Source: Planctomycetota bacterium (GTDB taxonomy: Bacteria > Planctomycetota > Planctomycetia > Planctomycetales > Planctomycetaceae). Taken from it: 41,364 nt of DNA. Numbering within the stretch: position 1 is the first letter of the stretch; each line of letters begins with the position of its first letter. Made by a program: the position numbers and the translations under genes. The notes beneath the pieces were generated by a model that made no database searches, had not been told where the DNA came from, and saw nothing but the letters and a program-made list of their open reading frames with translations. Positions 25,160 through 34,374 of the stretch are shown piece after piece. The DNA is taken from NCBI GenBank assembly GCA_003671275.1, contig QWPB01000055.1, forward strand, positions 1 to 41,364, in the 5' to 3' direction.

Positions 25160-26248
25160 TTACCGGCCCGGTTCGCTGAGAGCAACAAACGCTTTCATCT
25201 GAATTTCCAGGGCGGGTGTATCGTGGTGATCGGTCTTCACGGTCACCCGCTGTTCCCACTCGCCCGCTTCTGATGGTGACGCGATCAGGTCGATCCAGTG
25301 TGTTGCGGCAGCATTCGGATTCTCGATCCGAGTTGTGACCGCCGGACCACCCTGGCATTCGACGATCCGGAAGGGCACCTGATCCCGCGAGCGAACCTGG
25401 ATGCGACGTGAGGCCGGGACCCCGACAATGACGCGACTCAGATGGACCAGCGCGGGGGCACTCAATCCGTAGTTCAGCCGGACCAGCATCCGGGCGGGCA
25501 TCGGTGGAATGTCCGAACAACGAATCATCAATGTCGACGCTTGATCCGTCAGATGCGCCCCCTGCGGCGGGCGAACCTCGACCACGGTCGTCCAGCGGTG
25601 CGTCCAAAGTCCCTGCTCCTCGACCGGTGCACCGCGTGAGACCAGCGGTCCCCAGGAGGCATTCGCGGGCCAGCCCGTCACTGTGGGCGGGGTCAGGGCC
25701 GCCTCGGCCGTACGGGCAGTCCGCACAATTTCAAACGGAATCTTCTGGGGAGCATCATCCCGCCCAAACGAAGTCTGCAACAGGCTGGGGTTCAACGACA
25801 GATCGGCTACCGTTTTGACCGTACCCCGGCATTCCAGTTTGACGGGGGCCAACGTGTCACCGGCCAGACTCTCCATCACATAGTTGTAGTCGGTGGTTTT
25901 AGGAATCGTCGGGCGAGGAGCCTCCAGAATCAGGGAAACGGCCTGTCCGTCCGCCAAGGTCAGAACATCCCCAACCTTCAGCTTTTGCCCCTCGCGCTTC
26001 ACGGAGAAGCAACTGCAACCGACCGCTTTCACTCGCAGTTCCTGCGGCGTGGCAGCGGGGTTGCGAAAGACCATCTCGAACTGGCACCCCTCCGGTCCCG
26101 TGAACTGCCGATCGACTTCGCTCATCAAAAGTGTTTGCGTCTGGACCGCTTTCAGGCACTCAATTGCGGGCGGGATTGAAAGCCCACAACCCGCGCCCCA
26201 CAGGAGCCACATACACGCCAGCCCACCATTCCATCGGCCTCGCGTCAT
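25160..26248 (-). CDS. Lipoprotein with DUF1573-like N-terminal domain
   Basis: From the ATG at 26248 the protein is 362 residues with a lipoprotein signal: hydrophobic 'GGLACMWLLWGAGC', Cys21 lipidated. Residues ~45-110 match the DUF1573/Ig-like pattern ('FEMVFRNPAATPQELRV', then 'VGCSCFSV' with the typical CxC, then 'ADGQAVSLILEA'). The rest looks like one or two more beta-sandwich domains ('VEVRPPQGAHLTD', 'RIQVRSRDQVPFRIVE'). DUF1573 proteins are abundant and uncharacterised in planctomycetes and Bacteroidota. An upstream start at 26290 would spoil the signal peptide. Confidence 0.75.
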   Translation of the reverse strand: MTRGRWNGGLACMWLLWGAGCGLSIPPAIECLKAVQTQTLLMSEVDRQFTGPEGCQFEMVFRNPAATPQELRVKAVGCSCFSVKREGQKLKVGDVLTLADGQAVSLILEAPRPTIPKTTDYNYVMESLAGDTLAPVKLECRGTVKTVADLSLNPSLLQTSFGRDDAPQKIPFEIVRTARTAEAALTPPTVTGWPANASWGPLVSRGAPVEEQGLWTHRWTTVVEVRPPQGAHLTDQASTLMIRCSDIPPMPARMLVRLNYGLSAPALVHLSRVIVGVPASRRIQVRSRDQVPFRIVECQGGPAVTTRIENPNAAATHWIDLIASPSEAGEWEQRVTVKTDHHDTPALEIQMKAFVALSEPGR

Positions 26249-26556
26249 CCAAGCACCAATGGTCCTGCCCCACTCCGAAAACCCCACCATGCCAGCCCCC
26301 TCGGGATACGAAACCTGACCAGACCACTAAGCATTGCCCACGCGGTTTCCGATCGCTCAGACATCGTAACACAGGCGAGCCAGCGGTTCCCGTCGACGAC
26401 AGGGGGGACCTGGCCACGAGGGCCTGGGCGTCGCCAACCGTGGTGCCGGGAATACGTTTTCTCCCTCGCCACCTCTTGCAGCGGGCGGTCCGCTGACAAT
26501 GTCGACTTCACCCCATAGCATGCACTCTCAAATCACACCGCTCGGGAACCTCTGCC
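26249..26556. other. Divergent intergenic region before mch, no gene seen
   Basis: This 308-bp region separates the DUF1573-like lipoprotein gene from mch. I find no clear promoter, hairpin or RNA gene, and only a weak GGGAAC as a possible ribosome binding site for mch. Confidence 0.35.
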
Positions 26557-27519
26557 ATGAACGAAACACAACCCGCCATGCTCAACGAACTGGCTTGGGA
26601 TCTGGTCAGCCAGATTATCAACGAAACCGACGAGCTACGGGTCGAGGCGGTCGAGACCAAGACGGGAGCGTGCGTTTTGGACTTTGGCGTCGAAGCCGTC
26701 GGATCGCTGGGAGCGGGGCTGGCTCTGGCGGAAGTCTGTATGTCCAGTCTCGGCGAGGTCTCCATTCAGTCCGGTGAGGTTGCCGGAGTCGGTTGGCCCC
26801 AACTGTTCGTGCAAACGGACGATCCCATCGAAGCCTGCCTGCTCAGCCAGTACGCCGGGTGGAAAGTCTCCGTCGGCAAGTATTTTGCCATGGGGTCCGG
26901 TGCCATGCGGGCCGCGTATGGCCACGAAGAGCTGTTCCGTGAACTGGAGTATCAAGAGGAAGCTCTCGCTGTTGTAGGGGTTCTGGAGTCTGGCAAATTG
27001 CCCGGCGATGCGGTGATCGCGGAGATCGCCAAACGTTGCTCCGTCGACCCGGTTCAAGTGGCCCTGCTGGTCGCTCCCACATCCAGTGTTGCGGGAAACA
27101 TGCAGGTCGTCGCACGCAGTGTCGAAACCGCCCTCCACAAGTTGCACTCACTCGGGTTCGATGTGACCCGCGTCGAAAGTGCCTGTGGAGTGGCTCCCAT
27201 CCCCCCAGTGGCTGCGGATGATATGACTGGGATCGGGCGGACCAATGACGCCATCCTTTACGGGGGCCGGGTCACGCTGTGGGTGAATGGAGAAGATGAC
27301 GATCTGCTTTCGATCGGCCCCCAGGTGCCGTCCTCATCCTCAGCCGCCTACGGTCAGCCGTTCCTGAAGGTGTTTGAAGCTGCGGGCAAGGACTTTTACA
27401 AAATCGATCCCCACCTGTTCAGCCCCGCCGAGGTCGTGATTCACAACGTGGATACGGGACGAGTCCATGTCTTCGGAAAGACCAACCACACGGTGCTGCG
27501 AGAGTCGTTCGGGTTTTAG
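26557..27519 (+). CDS. mch: Methenyltetrahydromethanopterin cyclohydrolase
   Basis: A 320-residue protein, the usual length for Mch. It interconverts methenyl-H4MPT and formyl-H4MPT in the tetrahydromethanopterin pathway of C1 transfer, used by methanogens, methylotrophs and also planctomycetes for formaldehyde oxidation or detoxification. Recognisable stretches are '[18 protein letters not shown]', '[14 protein letters not shown]', '[17 protein letters not shown]', '[26 protein letters not shown]' (in parts), '[21 protein letters not shown]' (in parts) and 'YGGRVTLWV'. It is followed after 26 nt by lhgO, likely in the same transcript. No other H4MPT pathway gene is in the window. Confidence 0.95.
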   Translation: MNETQPAMLNELAWDLVSQIINETDELRVEAVETKTGACVLDFGVEAVGSLGAGLALAEVCMSSLGEVSIQSGEVAGVGWPQLFVQTDDPIEACLLSQYAGWKVSVGKYFAMGSGAMRAAYGHEELFRELEYQEEALAVVGVLESGKLPGDAVIAEIAKRCSVDPVQVALLVAPTSSVAGNMQVVARSVETALHKLHSLGFDVTRVESACGVAPIPPVAADDMTGIGRTNDAILYGGRVTLWVNGEDDDLLSIGPQVPSSSSAAYGQPFLKVFEAAGKDFYKIDPHLFSPAEVVIHNVDTGRVHVFGKTNHTVLRESFGF

Positions 27520-27545
27520 CAACTCACCGGATGAGAGGAGTCACC

Positions 27546-28748
27546 ATGTCGCACAATGATGTCCTCGTCATTGGCGGTGGCATTGTCGGTCTGGCGACCG
27601 CCTGGAGTCTCCTGGAGCAGACTCCAACGCTGAAAATTGTGTTGCTCGAAAAAGAGTCCCAGGTCGCTCAGCATCAGACAGGGCACAACTCGGGCGTCCT
27701 GCACTCGGGTATCTATTACAAGCCGGGGACCTTGCGAGCTACCAACTGCCGGACGGGACGGCAGGCCATGGTCGACTTCTGCCGCGCTGAGGAAATCCCG
27801 CACGATGTCTGCGGCAAGGTCATCGTCGCCACCTGCGAATCCGAAATCCCCCAGCTTCTGAAGATTTATGAGCGCGGGATGGCCAACGGGGTCACTTGCC
27901 ACCTGATCGACATTCCCCATCTCAAGCAACTGGAACCCGAAGTCCACGGCGTGCAGGCGATCCATGTCCCGGATGCCGGAATCGTGGACTACAAGCAGGT
28001 CGCCCAGCGCCTCGCGGAAAAAATCCGCCGGGCAGGCGGCGAGGTCGTCACCGGTGCGGAAGTCGTCGCCGTGGAAACTCGTCCCAGCGAGGTGATCACC
28101 CGAACCCGCGATGGTCGCGAATGGACCTCGCGTGTACTCGTGACCTGCGGCGGACTACAGGCGGACCGCGTCGGCCAGATGGCCGGTTGTACGCCGACAG
28201 CGCAGATCGTTCCGTTTCGAGGAGAGTACTTCCAGCTGCGCCCCGCCGCCGAGACGCTGTGCCGGAACCTGATCTACCCGGTTCCGGACCCGGAGTTTCC
28301 GTTTCTTGGAGTCCACTTCACGCGAATGATTCATGGGGGCGTGGAGTGCGGACCGAATGCCGTGCTGGCCTTTCGGCGGGAGGGATACCACAAGCTCGAC
28401 TTCTCGCTGGGGGATCTGACGGAGACATTGCGGTATTCCGGGTTTCGCAAACTGGCCTGGAAGCACTGGCGATCGGGTGCCACGGAGATGTGGCGCTCGT
28501 GGAGCAAAGGGGCCTTCGTCGCTGCCCTGCAAAAACTCGTCCCCGCCATCCGTCGCGAAGATTTGGAACCCGCCCCTGCCGGGGTCCGGGCACAAGCTCT
28601 GAATCCCAACGGGTCCCTGGTCGATGATTTCTTGATACTCGAAGGACCACGCGTGGTCTCGATTCAAAATGCACCCAGCCCCGCAGCGACGGCGTCACTG
28701 CGCATCGGGCAACTGATTGGCGCACGCGTCACACCAAAGCTCGGCTGA
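27546..28748 (+). CDS. lhgO: L-2-hydroxyglutarate oxidase family FAD protein
   Basis: From the ATG at 27546, chosen because GAGGAG stands just upstream (27535-27540), the protein is 400 residues. It has the N-terminal FAD-binding dinucleotide fold '[13 protein letters not shown]' (Gly10-Gly15), 'VLLEKES', and the LhgO-typical '[22 protein letters not shown]' (in part), '[10 protein letters not shown]', '[10 protein letters not shown]', 'PFRGEYFQL' and '[18 protein letters not shown]'. LhgO oxidises L-2-hydroxyglutarate to 2-oxoglutarate, passing electrons to the quinone pool, and removes a by-product of dehydrogenase promiscuity. Convergent with a lipoprotein gene only four bases away. Confidence 0.93.
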   Translation: MSHNDVLVIGGGIVGLATAWSLLEQTPTLKIVLLEKESQVAQHQTGHNSGVLHSGIYYKPGTLRATNCRTGRQAMVDFCRAEEIPHDVCGKVIVATCESEIPQLLKIYERGMANGVTCHLIDIPHLKQLEPEVHGVQAIHVPDAGIVDYKQVAQRLAEKIRRAGGEVVTGAEVVAVETRPSEVITRTRDGREWTSRVLVTCGGLQADRVGQMAGCTPTAQIVPFRGEYFQLRPAAETLCRNLIYPVPDPEFPFLGVHFTRMIHGGVECGPNAVLAFRREGYHKLDFSLGDLTETLRYSGFRKLAWKHWRSGATEMWRSWSKGAFVAALQKLVPAIRREDLEPAPAGVRAQALNPNGSLVDDFLILEGPRVVSIQNAPSPAATASLRIGQLIGARVTPKLG

Positions 28749-28752
28749 ATCC

Positions 28753-29217
28753 CTACCGCGCGGTGGTCGTGGTGCAGTCCGATTTCAGATCAAAATCGAA
28801 GACCAATGTCCCGGCAGCGACCGACACGCGTATCTTGGATTCCTGGTCGTAGCACACGGGAACGGACGACACGACATCTGCCTTTGGCCGAGCATCCGGA
28901 TCATGTCCTTCCCCGCCGCTGCTCGCTTCACGGGGTAATGGCCGACCGTTGATCCGGACCGTTTTCTCGCCTGCGGGTACCCCCATCTGTTCCGAATTGA
29001 ACCGCAAGGCGTATCGTCCCGAGCTATCGAGGTCACTGGCGGAGAAGGTCTTGTCGTCCGCTTCGAAGACGATGCTGCCCGAGGTCACGGGCTGACCATC
29101 CAGCATCACCGTTCCCGTGACAGAAACCAGCCCCAGCTTCGAGTAATCGGTCGACTGCTTCAGCTCGGAACATCCACTGATAAACGCCAGGCAAATGAGG
29201 GCGGGAATAAATCTCAT
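28753..29217 (-). CDS. Small lipoprotein with carboxypeptidase-regulatory-like (transthyretin-like) domain
   Basis: From the ATG at 29217 the protein is 154 residues. The signal peptide ends at FISGC (Cys16 lipidated). The mature part is a compact beta-sandwich: 'VSVTGTVMLDGQPVTSGSIVFE', then 'DSSGRYALRF' and 'PAGEKTVRINGR' (each in part), the pattern of small planctomycete lipoproteins with a carboxypeptidase-regulatory-like fold. These often sit immediately downstream of DUF1559 genes, as here (83 nt). Function unknown. Confidence 0.82.
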   Translation of the reverse strand: MRFIPALICLAFISGCSELKQSTDYSKLGLVSVTGTVMLDGQPVTSGSIVFEADDKTFSASDLDSSGRYALRFNSEQMGVPAGEKTVRINGRPLPREASSGGEGHDPDARPKADVVSSVPVCYDQESKIRVSVAAGTLVFDFDLKSDCTTTTAR

Positions 29218-29300
29218 GATACGGATCTCGAATGGGTTGATAAGGAGAGTCACCCACTCGGAGGAGCCCTTGCGCCCCCGAAGTGGAAATTGCGGAATGG

Positions 29301-30254
29301 CTAAAACGCCCCGACCAGATCACCGCTCTGTTTCGTTGACAGCGCCTTGTAGAGGTTCTGGTCAATGTTCTCTGAAAGGAAGTGCACCGACCCATCGCTG
29401 AACGTGAAAAAAGAGCCTCCCTCGTGCCAGCTGCCAAAGGTGATCTCCATCAGACTGCCGTTCGCGGCGGGATTGGTGTTCCGCAGATTCATTCCGAGAA
29501 TCGTGGTTCCCACAGCCTCGGTAAATTCCGTTCCGCCCTTACCGCCGTTGCAGGCACAGGGGTCCGCTTGAGGAGAACCGGTATGCCAAAAATCCATCCC
29601 TTGCCCATCCTTGCCGAAATCAGGATCGGTCTGCGACTCCCCCAGCAGGAAGGTACTGGACGTTCCATCGGTAATATGCGCGATGTTGGTTCTGCTGCAG
29701 GCCGAAAAGATGCCGTTCAAGTTCAACGTCTCCAGCGACTTCGTCCCGGGCATGATGCTATTGCTCGTGCTCTGGTCATCCGAACTGGCTTCCGAGCCGG
29801 CGTTTCCCCGGTAGCTGCTGACCGCCCGCTTGTCGATTCCGTTGTAATCCGCCTGGAGCGGGATCGGCAGACTGGGACACTGGAAGATGGCAATCGGTGT
29901 TTCGCAGGCATTTTCGTTGGCCCCATCGGCATCCCAGTTGCCCGGACCGGACTCCTGAAAAACCAGTGTGTTGTAAATGTTCGCCTGATCCATGTAGGGC
30001 AGGATGTGCGTACTCCACAGTGAACCACGGGTGTCCCAACCGAATGGGAAGGTTTTGAAGTTGTCGTGGTAGTTGTGCAGGGCCAATCCCAGCTGCTTCA
30101 TGTTGTTGCGGCAGGCGGATCGGCGAGCTGCTTCGCGGGCTTGCTGCACGGCGGGCAGCAACAGTGCAATGAGCACCGCGATGATCGCGATGACCACCAG
30201 CAGTTCGATCAGGGTGAAACCAGCAGTGCGGTTGCGGACATGGGGCAAAGACAT
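29301..30254 (-). CDS. DUF1559 pseudopilin-like protein
   Basis: From the ATG at 30254 the protein is 317 residues. It has a 12-residue leader, a prepilin peptidase site after Gly12 (TAG/FTLIELLVV, with Glu at mature +5), a hydrophobic helix, and the DUF1559 start 'LLPAVQQAREAARRSACRNNMKQLGLALHNYHD' (quoted in part: residues 33-64). Near the C-terminus is the family's H-x9-DG element, 'WHEGGSFFTFSDGSVHFL'. DUF1559 proteins are hugely expanded in planctomycetes; they are thought to form pilus-like or pore-filling fibres. An upstream frame extension to 30470 lacks a family match. Confidence 0.93.
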   Translation of the reverse strand: MSLPHVRNRTAGFTLIELLVVIAIIAVLIALLLPAVQQAREAARRSACRNNMKQLGLALHNYHDNFKTFPFGWDTRGSLWSTHILPYMDQANIYNTLVFQESGPGNWDADGANENACETPIAIFQCPSLPIPLQADYNGIDKRAVSSYRGNAGSEASSDDQSTSNSIMPGTKSLETLNLNGIFSACSRTNIAHITDGTSSTFLLGESQTDPDFGKDGQGMDFWHTGSPQADPCACNGGKGGTEFTEAVGTTILGMNLRNTNPAANGSLMEITFGSWHEGGSFFTFSDGSVHFLSENIDQNLYKALSTKQSGDLVGAF

Positions 30255-30644
30255 GACAGGGTTCCCAAGACGAGAAATGGATCGCGGCCAGTGACCGGTC
30301 TTGAACGTTTCCGGCGACTGGTCATCTCGAGACGTATTGAACCCATGCTCGGTAAAGGAACGGCGAAACGAAGAGGAAATGAATGTTGAGGAAGAATAAA
30401 GATCCGCAACCAGCATTGTTCCGCCAGGCCCACGAACGAATGGAAAACCACGAGACTTCACCGGGATCACCCCTATCGAGCCCCCTCCCCCGTGGCCCCC
30501 TGTCTAATCGGCAGGCAGCACCTCACGAAATGCCGGTTCCACACACGAATACCCGCTCGCGAGAATTCACTCTTGCCAGCTGCCAGCGAGTCGTCGACAC
30601 TAACCAGACGCGGAGTGGATTCCTCCCCGGAGTGGACCCGGGAA
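30255..30644. promoter_or_regulatory. Divergent intergenic region between the DUF1559 gene and gspH
   Basis: This 390-bp region separates the DUF1559/lipoprotein unit from the gspHIJK operon. No gene is supported. It is AT-rich around 30370-30410 (GAAATGAATGTTGAGGAAGA), the likeliest place for promoters, but I cannot assign a -35/-10 pair. Confidence 0.35.
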
Positions 30645-31283
30645 ATGCAGGTGGTCGTGCTGGAACAATCGAAACACTCCCTCCGACAGCGTGCGATCGC
30701 GCGGCCCCACCGCCGACCGGGATTTACGTTATTTGAACTGATGATCGTACTGGCTGTTCTGGCCATTATCGCCGGGATGAGCTGGCCTCGCATGATGCGG
30801 TATATCGAAGAAAACCAACTCAAGGACAACACCGAGACCGTCCGCCGCGAGCTGGCCGCGACCCGCATGCTGGCCATCGATTCCGGATTGACCTATCAAT
30901 TTCGGTATGAGCCGGGAAAGCGGGCCTTCATCATCCTGCCGCACGACCGGCCCGAGAGCCCCTCCGATGAAAAGGCCCCCGAAGACCGCCCCAAGGTCAA
31001 GACGGTCTCCGGTGAACTGGCGGAGGACTGCTCCTTCGCCCCGGCCACAGATATCACCGGCGGCGAACGGCTGGACGATCTCTGGCTCAGCCTCCTGTCA
31101 AATGGAGCCCAATACTCCGAAACCGTCTGGTCCGCTCCCATCCTGTTCCGCCCCAATGGAGAAGGCCAGACCCGGCACCTGACCGTTCGCGATACCACCG
31201 GTCGGTCGATCACGCTGCATGTACGCGGACTGACCGGGGGCGTGACCGTCAACAAGCTGCGTCCCGCGGAGGCTCAGCCATGA
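30645..31283 (+). CDS. gspH: Type II secretion minor pseudopilin, GspH-like
   Basis: From the ATG at 30645 the protein is 212 residues. It has a 26-residue basic leader, a prepilin peptidase site after Gly26 (RPG/FTLFELMIVL, Glu31 at mature +5), a hydrophobic helix, then 'ENQLKDNTETVRRELAATRMLAIDSGLTYQFRYEP' (in part), the helix-plus-strand start typical of GspH. Its position before gspI, gspJ and gspK fits the conserved HIJK order. The first codons are uncertain: upstream in-frame starts exist, and no strong ribosome binding site marks this ATG. Its stop overlaps the gspI start as ATGA. Confidence 0.82.
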   Translation: MQVVVLEQSKHSLRQRAIARPHRRPGFTLFELMIVLAVLAIIAGMSWPRMMRYIEENQLKDNTETVRRELAATRMLAIDSGLTYQFRYEPGKRAFIILPHDRPESPSDEKAPEDRPKVKTVSGELAEDCSFAPATDITGGERLDDLWLSLLSNGAQYSETVWSAPILFRPNGEGQTRHLTVRDTTGRSITLHVRGLTGGVTVNKLRPAEAQP

Positions 31284-31744
31284 ACCGCTACGCCTTTCGA
31301 CTGGCGTCTGGCCGGGCGGTCCCGCACCGCGACGGGATGACCCTGCTGGAAGTGATGATTGCGCTGGCGCTGTTTGTGTCCGCGATGACGGTGATTTCGC
31401 AAATCTGGCAGATGGGCAGTGACTCCGCGATTCGGGCGCAATTCCAGGCCGATGCCGCGCTGCGAGGAGAGTCCAAGCTCAATGAAATCGCTGCGGGAAT
31501 TCTTCCCCTGAGCTCCGTCGCGGGCCAGGCGTTCGAAGACGACCCGCAATGGACGTGGAGCCTGAGCGTGGACGACGAGTCCGATGCTACCCTCAAACGC
31601 CTCACCCTGACGATCAGCCACTCGAACTCCCTCGGAAGCCCGGATATCGAATCGACGTTTGTCCGGCTGATGCGCGATCCGCTGATCTTTCAGCAGTCGG
31701 GAACTGAATCGTCCACTCTGGAAACAATCAACAGCATCCTGTGA
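31280..31744 (+). CDS. gspI: Type II secretion minor pseudopilin, GspI-like
   Basis: A 154-residue protein with a prepilin peptidase site after Gly19 (RDG/MTLLEVMIALALF): mature residue 1 is Met, as is common in GspI, and Glu24 is at +5. The hydrophobic helix is followed by a short helical region and a beta region ending 'LKRLTLTISHSNS', the usual small GspI globular domain. GspI nucleates the tip complex with GspJ and GspK. Both ends overlap neighbours (ATGA with gspH; GTGA with gspJ), so the operon is translationally coupled. Confidence 0.85.
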   Translation: MNRYAFRLASGRAVPHRDGMTLLEVMIALALFVSAMTVISQIWQMGSDSAIRAQFQADAALRGESKLNEIAAGILPLSSVAGQAFEDDPQWTWSLSVDDESDATLKRLTLTISHSNSLGSPDIESTFVRLMRDPLIFQQSGTESSTLETINSIL

Positions 31745-32640
31745 AGACCAGCCCCCCGCACTTCCGACGCCAGCGCCGTTCAGGATTTACCCTGATTGAA
31801 GTTCTGATTGCGCTCACGCTGAGTGTGGCGCTCGTCTCCGCCATCTATTACGCCGTCTCCTTACACTGGCGTTACGAGCAAGTCGGTCGGGAGCGAATCC
31901 AGCGGACGCAAATCACGCTCGCCATTCTGCGATTGCTGTCGGAAGATGTGGGCTCCATCGCGTTCGTCCCTCCGAAAACCACCACCGGAGACGATGCCGC
32001 CGACTCGACGGAAACCAGCGAGGAAGACACCAGTGCCGAGGACACTGATACCGAAGCAGCAATGACCTCCGAAGGTAACACTGACAGCACCACCGTCACC
32101 CAGCAAGCCAGCTTGGGAATTGTCGGGACCGCCGACACACTTCAACTGGATGTCAGCTTGCCCCGGCGGATGGATTCCATTGTCAGCGGTAGCGAGACCG
32201 CCCCAGCTTCATCGACCATCGAGAGCGATTCGCTGAGAATCACGTGGAGCATGATCGGAATCGACTCGGCCACGGCAACACAACAGGGCCCCGACGCAGC
32301 TCCCTCTCAGCTCGCGCGGAACGTGATCGACCGGCTGGCCGAGGCGGTCACACTCGATGAAATCACCGACACGGACCCCACGCAGGAATCGTCAGGGATC
32401 ATTGCCCCCGAAGTGGTCTCACTGGCGTTCCGTTACTACGACGGCTACTCGTGGTTTGACACATGGGACAGCGTCGAAGCCCAAAGACTGCCCCGGGCGA
32501 TCGAAGTCACGATGGGGTTCCGCAAGCAGGAATTCCAACCGGCCCGTTCACTCAACCTGCCGGGGCAGGAGCCGACCGTACTCTTGAAGCATGTGCTCCT
32601 GGTCCCGATCACTTCGCCGAACACGGGAGCGGAACTATGA
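31741..32640 (+). CDS. gspJ: Type II secretion minor pseudopilin, GspJ-like, with an acidic Ser/Thr-rich insertion
   Basis: A 299-residue protein starting at a GTG (31741) that overlaps the gspI stop. Prepilin peptidase site after Gly15 (RSG/FTLIEVLIALTLSV, Glu20 at +5). After the helix and 'ILRLLSEDVGSIAF' comes a low-complexity stretch at residues ~80-121 rich in Asp, Glu, Thr and Ser, then the beta-rich domain, including 'LAFRYYDGYSWFDTWDS', which matches the GspJ 'f.Y.d..g.W...W' motif. Typical GspJ is about 200 residues; the insertion accounts for part of the excess. Its stop overlaps the gspK start. Confidence 0.85.
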   Translation: MKTSPPHFRRQRRSGFTLIEVLIALTLSVALVSAIYYAVSLHWRYEQVGRERIQRTQITLAILRLLSEDVGSIAFVPPKTTTGDDAADSTETSEEDTSAEDTDTEAAMTSEGNTDSTTVTQQASLGIVGTADTLQLDVSLPRRMDSIVSGSETAPASSTIESDSLRITWSMIGIDSATATQQGPDAAPSQLARNVIDRLAEAVTLDEITDTDPTQESSGIIAPEVVSLAFRYYDGYSWFDTWDSVEAQRLPRAIEVTMGFRKQEFQPARSLNLPGQEPTVLLKHVLLVPITSPNTGAEL

Positions 32641-34343
32641 AAGTCCAGCTGTCCCGAATGCCTCGCCGCAGCACATGCACCGTGGGTTGGCGAGGAGGTA
32701 GCGCGCTGGTCATCGTGATGATCGTGGTGGTGCTTCTCACACTGGGGGCGTACACCTTTTTGGACACCATGATTCTGGAACGACGGGCCGCTGACTTCTC
32801 CATCCGGATGATTCAATCGCGGGCCCTGGCCGAGTCCGGTGTGGAATTCGCCGCTTCCCGCTTGGGGAATCCGACCGACATTGAGAGTGATAACCTGTAC
32901 CATGACCCATCCGCCTTCGCCGGGGTGACCCTGCTGGAATCGTCCAGTGACTCGGCGCGCGGACACTTCACCCTGCTGGCCCCGCTGGAAAACGACAGCA
33001 CGGGAACACAGGTGCGTTATGGACTGATCGATGAGTCCTCCAAGATCAACCTGAACGCTATCGAGGCCCTGGGGCTGGATGAGATCGACGCCCACTTGCT
33101 GCTGATGTCGGTTCCCGGCATGACCGACGAAGCTGCGGATGGCCTTCTGGACTGGGTCGATAGTGATGAGGACGAACGCACCTATGGAGCCGAGTCATTG
33201 ACTTATGAATCGCTCGATCCGCCGTACCTCGCCAAGAACGGTCCGATCGAGTCGATGGATGAGCTGCTTCTCGTGAGCGGTATCACGCCGGCGCTGCTCT
33301 ATGGAGAGGATATCAACCGCAACGGACTATTGGACCCGAATGAAAACGATGGCGACCTGACAGCCCCGGCGGACAACGAGGACAGCATTCTCGACCTGGG
33401 ATGGGGAGCCTATTTCACCCTCCATGCGATGGAATCCAACCTGATGCAGGACGGAGCCGAACGCATCGACCTGAACCAGCCACTGTTGACGGAATTGTAC
33501 GATGAACTCTCTGAAGAATACGGCGTGGAAATCGCCACCTTTGTCACGGCGTTCCGCATGAACGGACCGGTGACACCGTCTGTCGTCGCCGGGACGACGG
33601 GGGTCACGACCGGGGATGCGGAAACCGACGATGCGCTGGAAGGAATCGCCCAGGGTCTGACGCAACAGCTGTTTCGCGTCGCCCAGGGTTCGGGCGGAAC
33701 TGACGGAGCCGGAAATGATGCCGGAGCTGTAACGCGCGGTGGCATGGATCTGAGCGGCGGAGCCCAAGTTTCCCTAGTGTCGCTCTATGAGCTGGTCGAC
33801 GCCGAGGTCACCGTCGAGATCGAAGGGAACGAGGTCACTCTTGCCAGCCCGTGGAGCAGTTCAGGCGGGGCCCTGTCGGAGACTTTACCGCAATTACTGG
33901 AAGAGATGACGACGACCTCAGCGGAAACGATTGACGGGCGCGTGAACGTCAATCAGGCGCGGCGGGAAATTCTGCTGGGCCTTCCCGGGATGCCCAGCGA
34001 CCTCCCGGACCTGATCGCTGAGAACCAGTTGATCGATAACGAAGGTCAACCACTCACCGACTTGCTGAGTCAGCGCACCACGACCGCCTGGCTGCTGGTC
34101 GACGGGCTCGTCGATTTGCCGACAATGCAGGTTCTGGACAAATACCTCTGCGCACGCGGAGATGTCTTCACGGTGAATTCGGTGGGCTGCTTCGATCGCG
34201 GGGGAGCGACGACTCGCGTCGAAGCAGTCATCGACGCCACCCAAAAACCTCCCCGAGTGATCACCCGACGAGAACTGACACGGCTCGGACCGGGATACCG
34301 GCCCGATCAACTCATCCCAACCGTAACAGCTCCTGCGAAGTGA
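32637..34343 (+). CDS. gspK: Type II secretion minor pseudopilin GspK
   Basis: From the ATG at 32637, which overlaps the gspJ stop as ATGA, the protein is 568 residues. The leader ends at Gly21 (RGG/SALVIVMIVVVLL); Ile rather than Glu at mature +5 is the hallmark of GspK. 'RALAESGVEFAASRL' follows the helix, then 'IDESSKINLNAIEALGLDE' and helix-hairpin-helix-like segments ('MTDEAADGLLDWVDSDED', 'INVNQARREILLGLPGM' type, seen here as VNVNQARREI). It ends with 'YLCARGDVFTVNSVG', typical of the family. GspK caps the pseudopilus tip and uses calcium. It is larger than proteobacterial GspK (~330 residues), with an acidic central insertion. Convergent with the FG-GAP gene. Confidence 0.88.
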   Translation: MKVQLSRMPRRSTCTVGWRGGSALVIVMIVVVLLTLGAYTFLDTMILERRAADFSIRMIQSRALAESGVEFAASRLGNPTDIESDNLYHDPSAFAGVTLLESSSDSARGHFTLLAPLENDSTGTQVRYGLIDESSKINLNAIEALGLDEIDAHLLLMSVPGMTDEAADGLLDWVDSDEDERTYGAESLTYESLDPPYLAKNGPIESMDELLLVSGITPALLYGEDINRNGLLDPNENDGDLTAPADNEDSILDLGWGAYFTLHAMESNLMQDGAERIDLNQPLLTELYDELSEEYGVEIATFVTAFRMNGPVTPSVVAGTTGVTTGDAETDDALEGIAQGLTQQLFRVAQGSGGTDGAGNDAGAVTRGGMDLSGGAQVSLVSLYELVDAEVTVEIEGNEVTLASPWSSSGGALSETLPQLLEEMTTTSAETIDGRVNVNQARREILLGLPGMPSDLPDLIAENQLIDNEGQPLTDLLSQRTTTAWLLVDGLVDLPTMQVLDKYLCARGDVFTVNSVGCFDRGGATTRVEAVIDATQKPPRVITRRELTRLGPGYRPDQLIPTVTAPAK

Positions 34344-34374
34344 TACCGGGCAGAAGTAACACAGGGCACTGGGA

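Noticed and set aside
30255-30644. A structured RNA or riboswitch in the leader between the DUF1559 gene and gspH
   Set aside because: No conserved motif or strong long-range pairing could be seen by eye.
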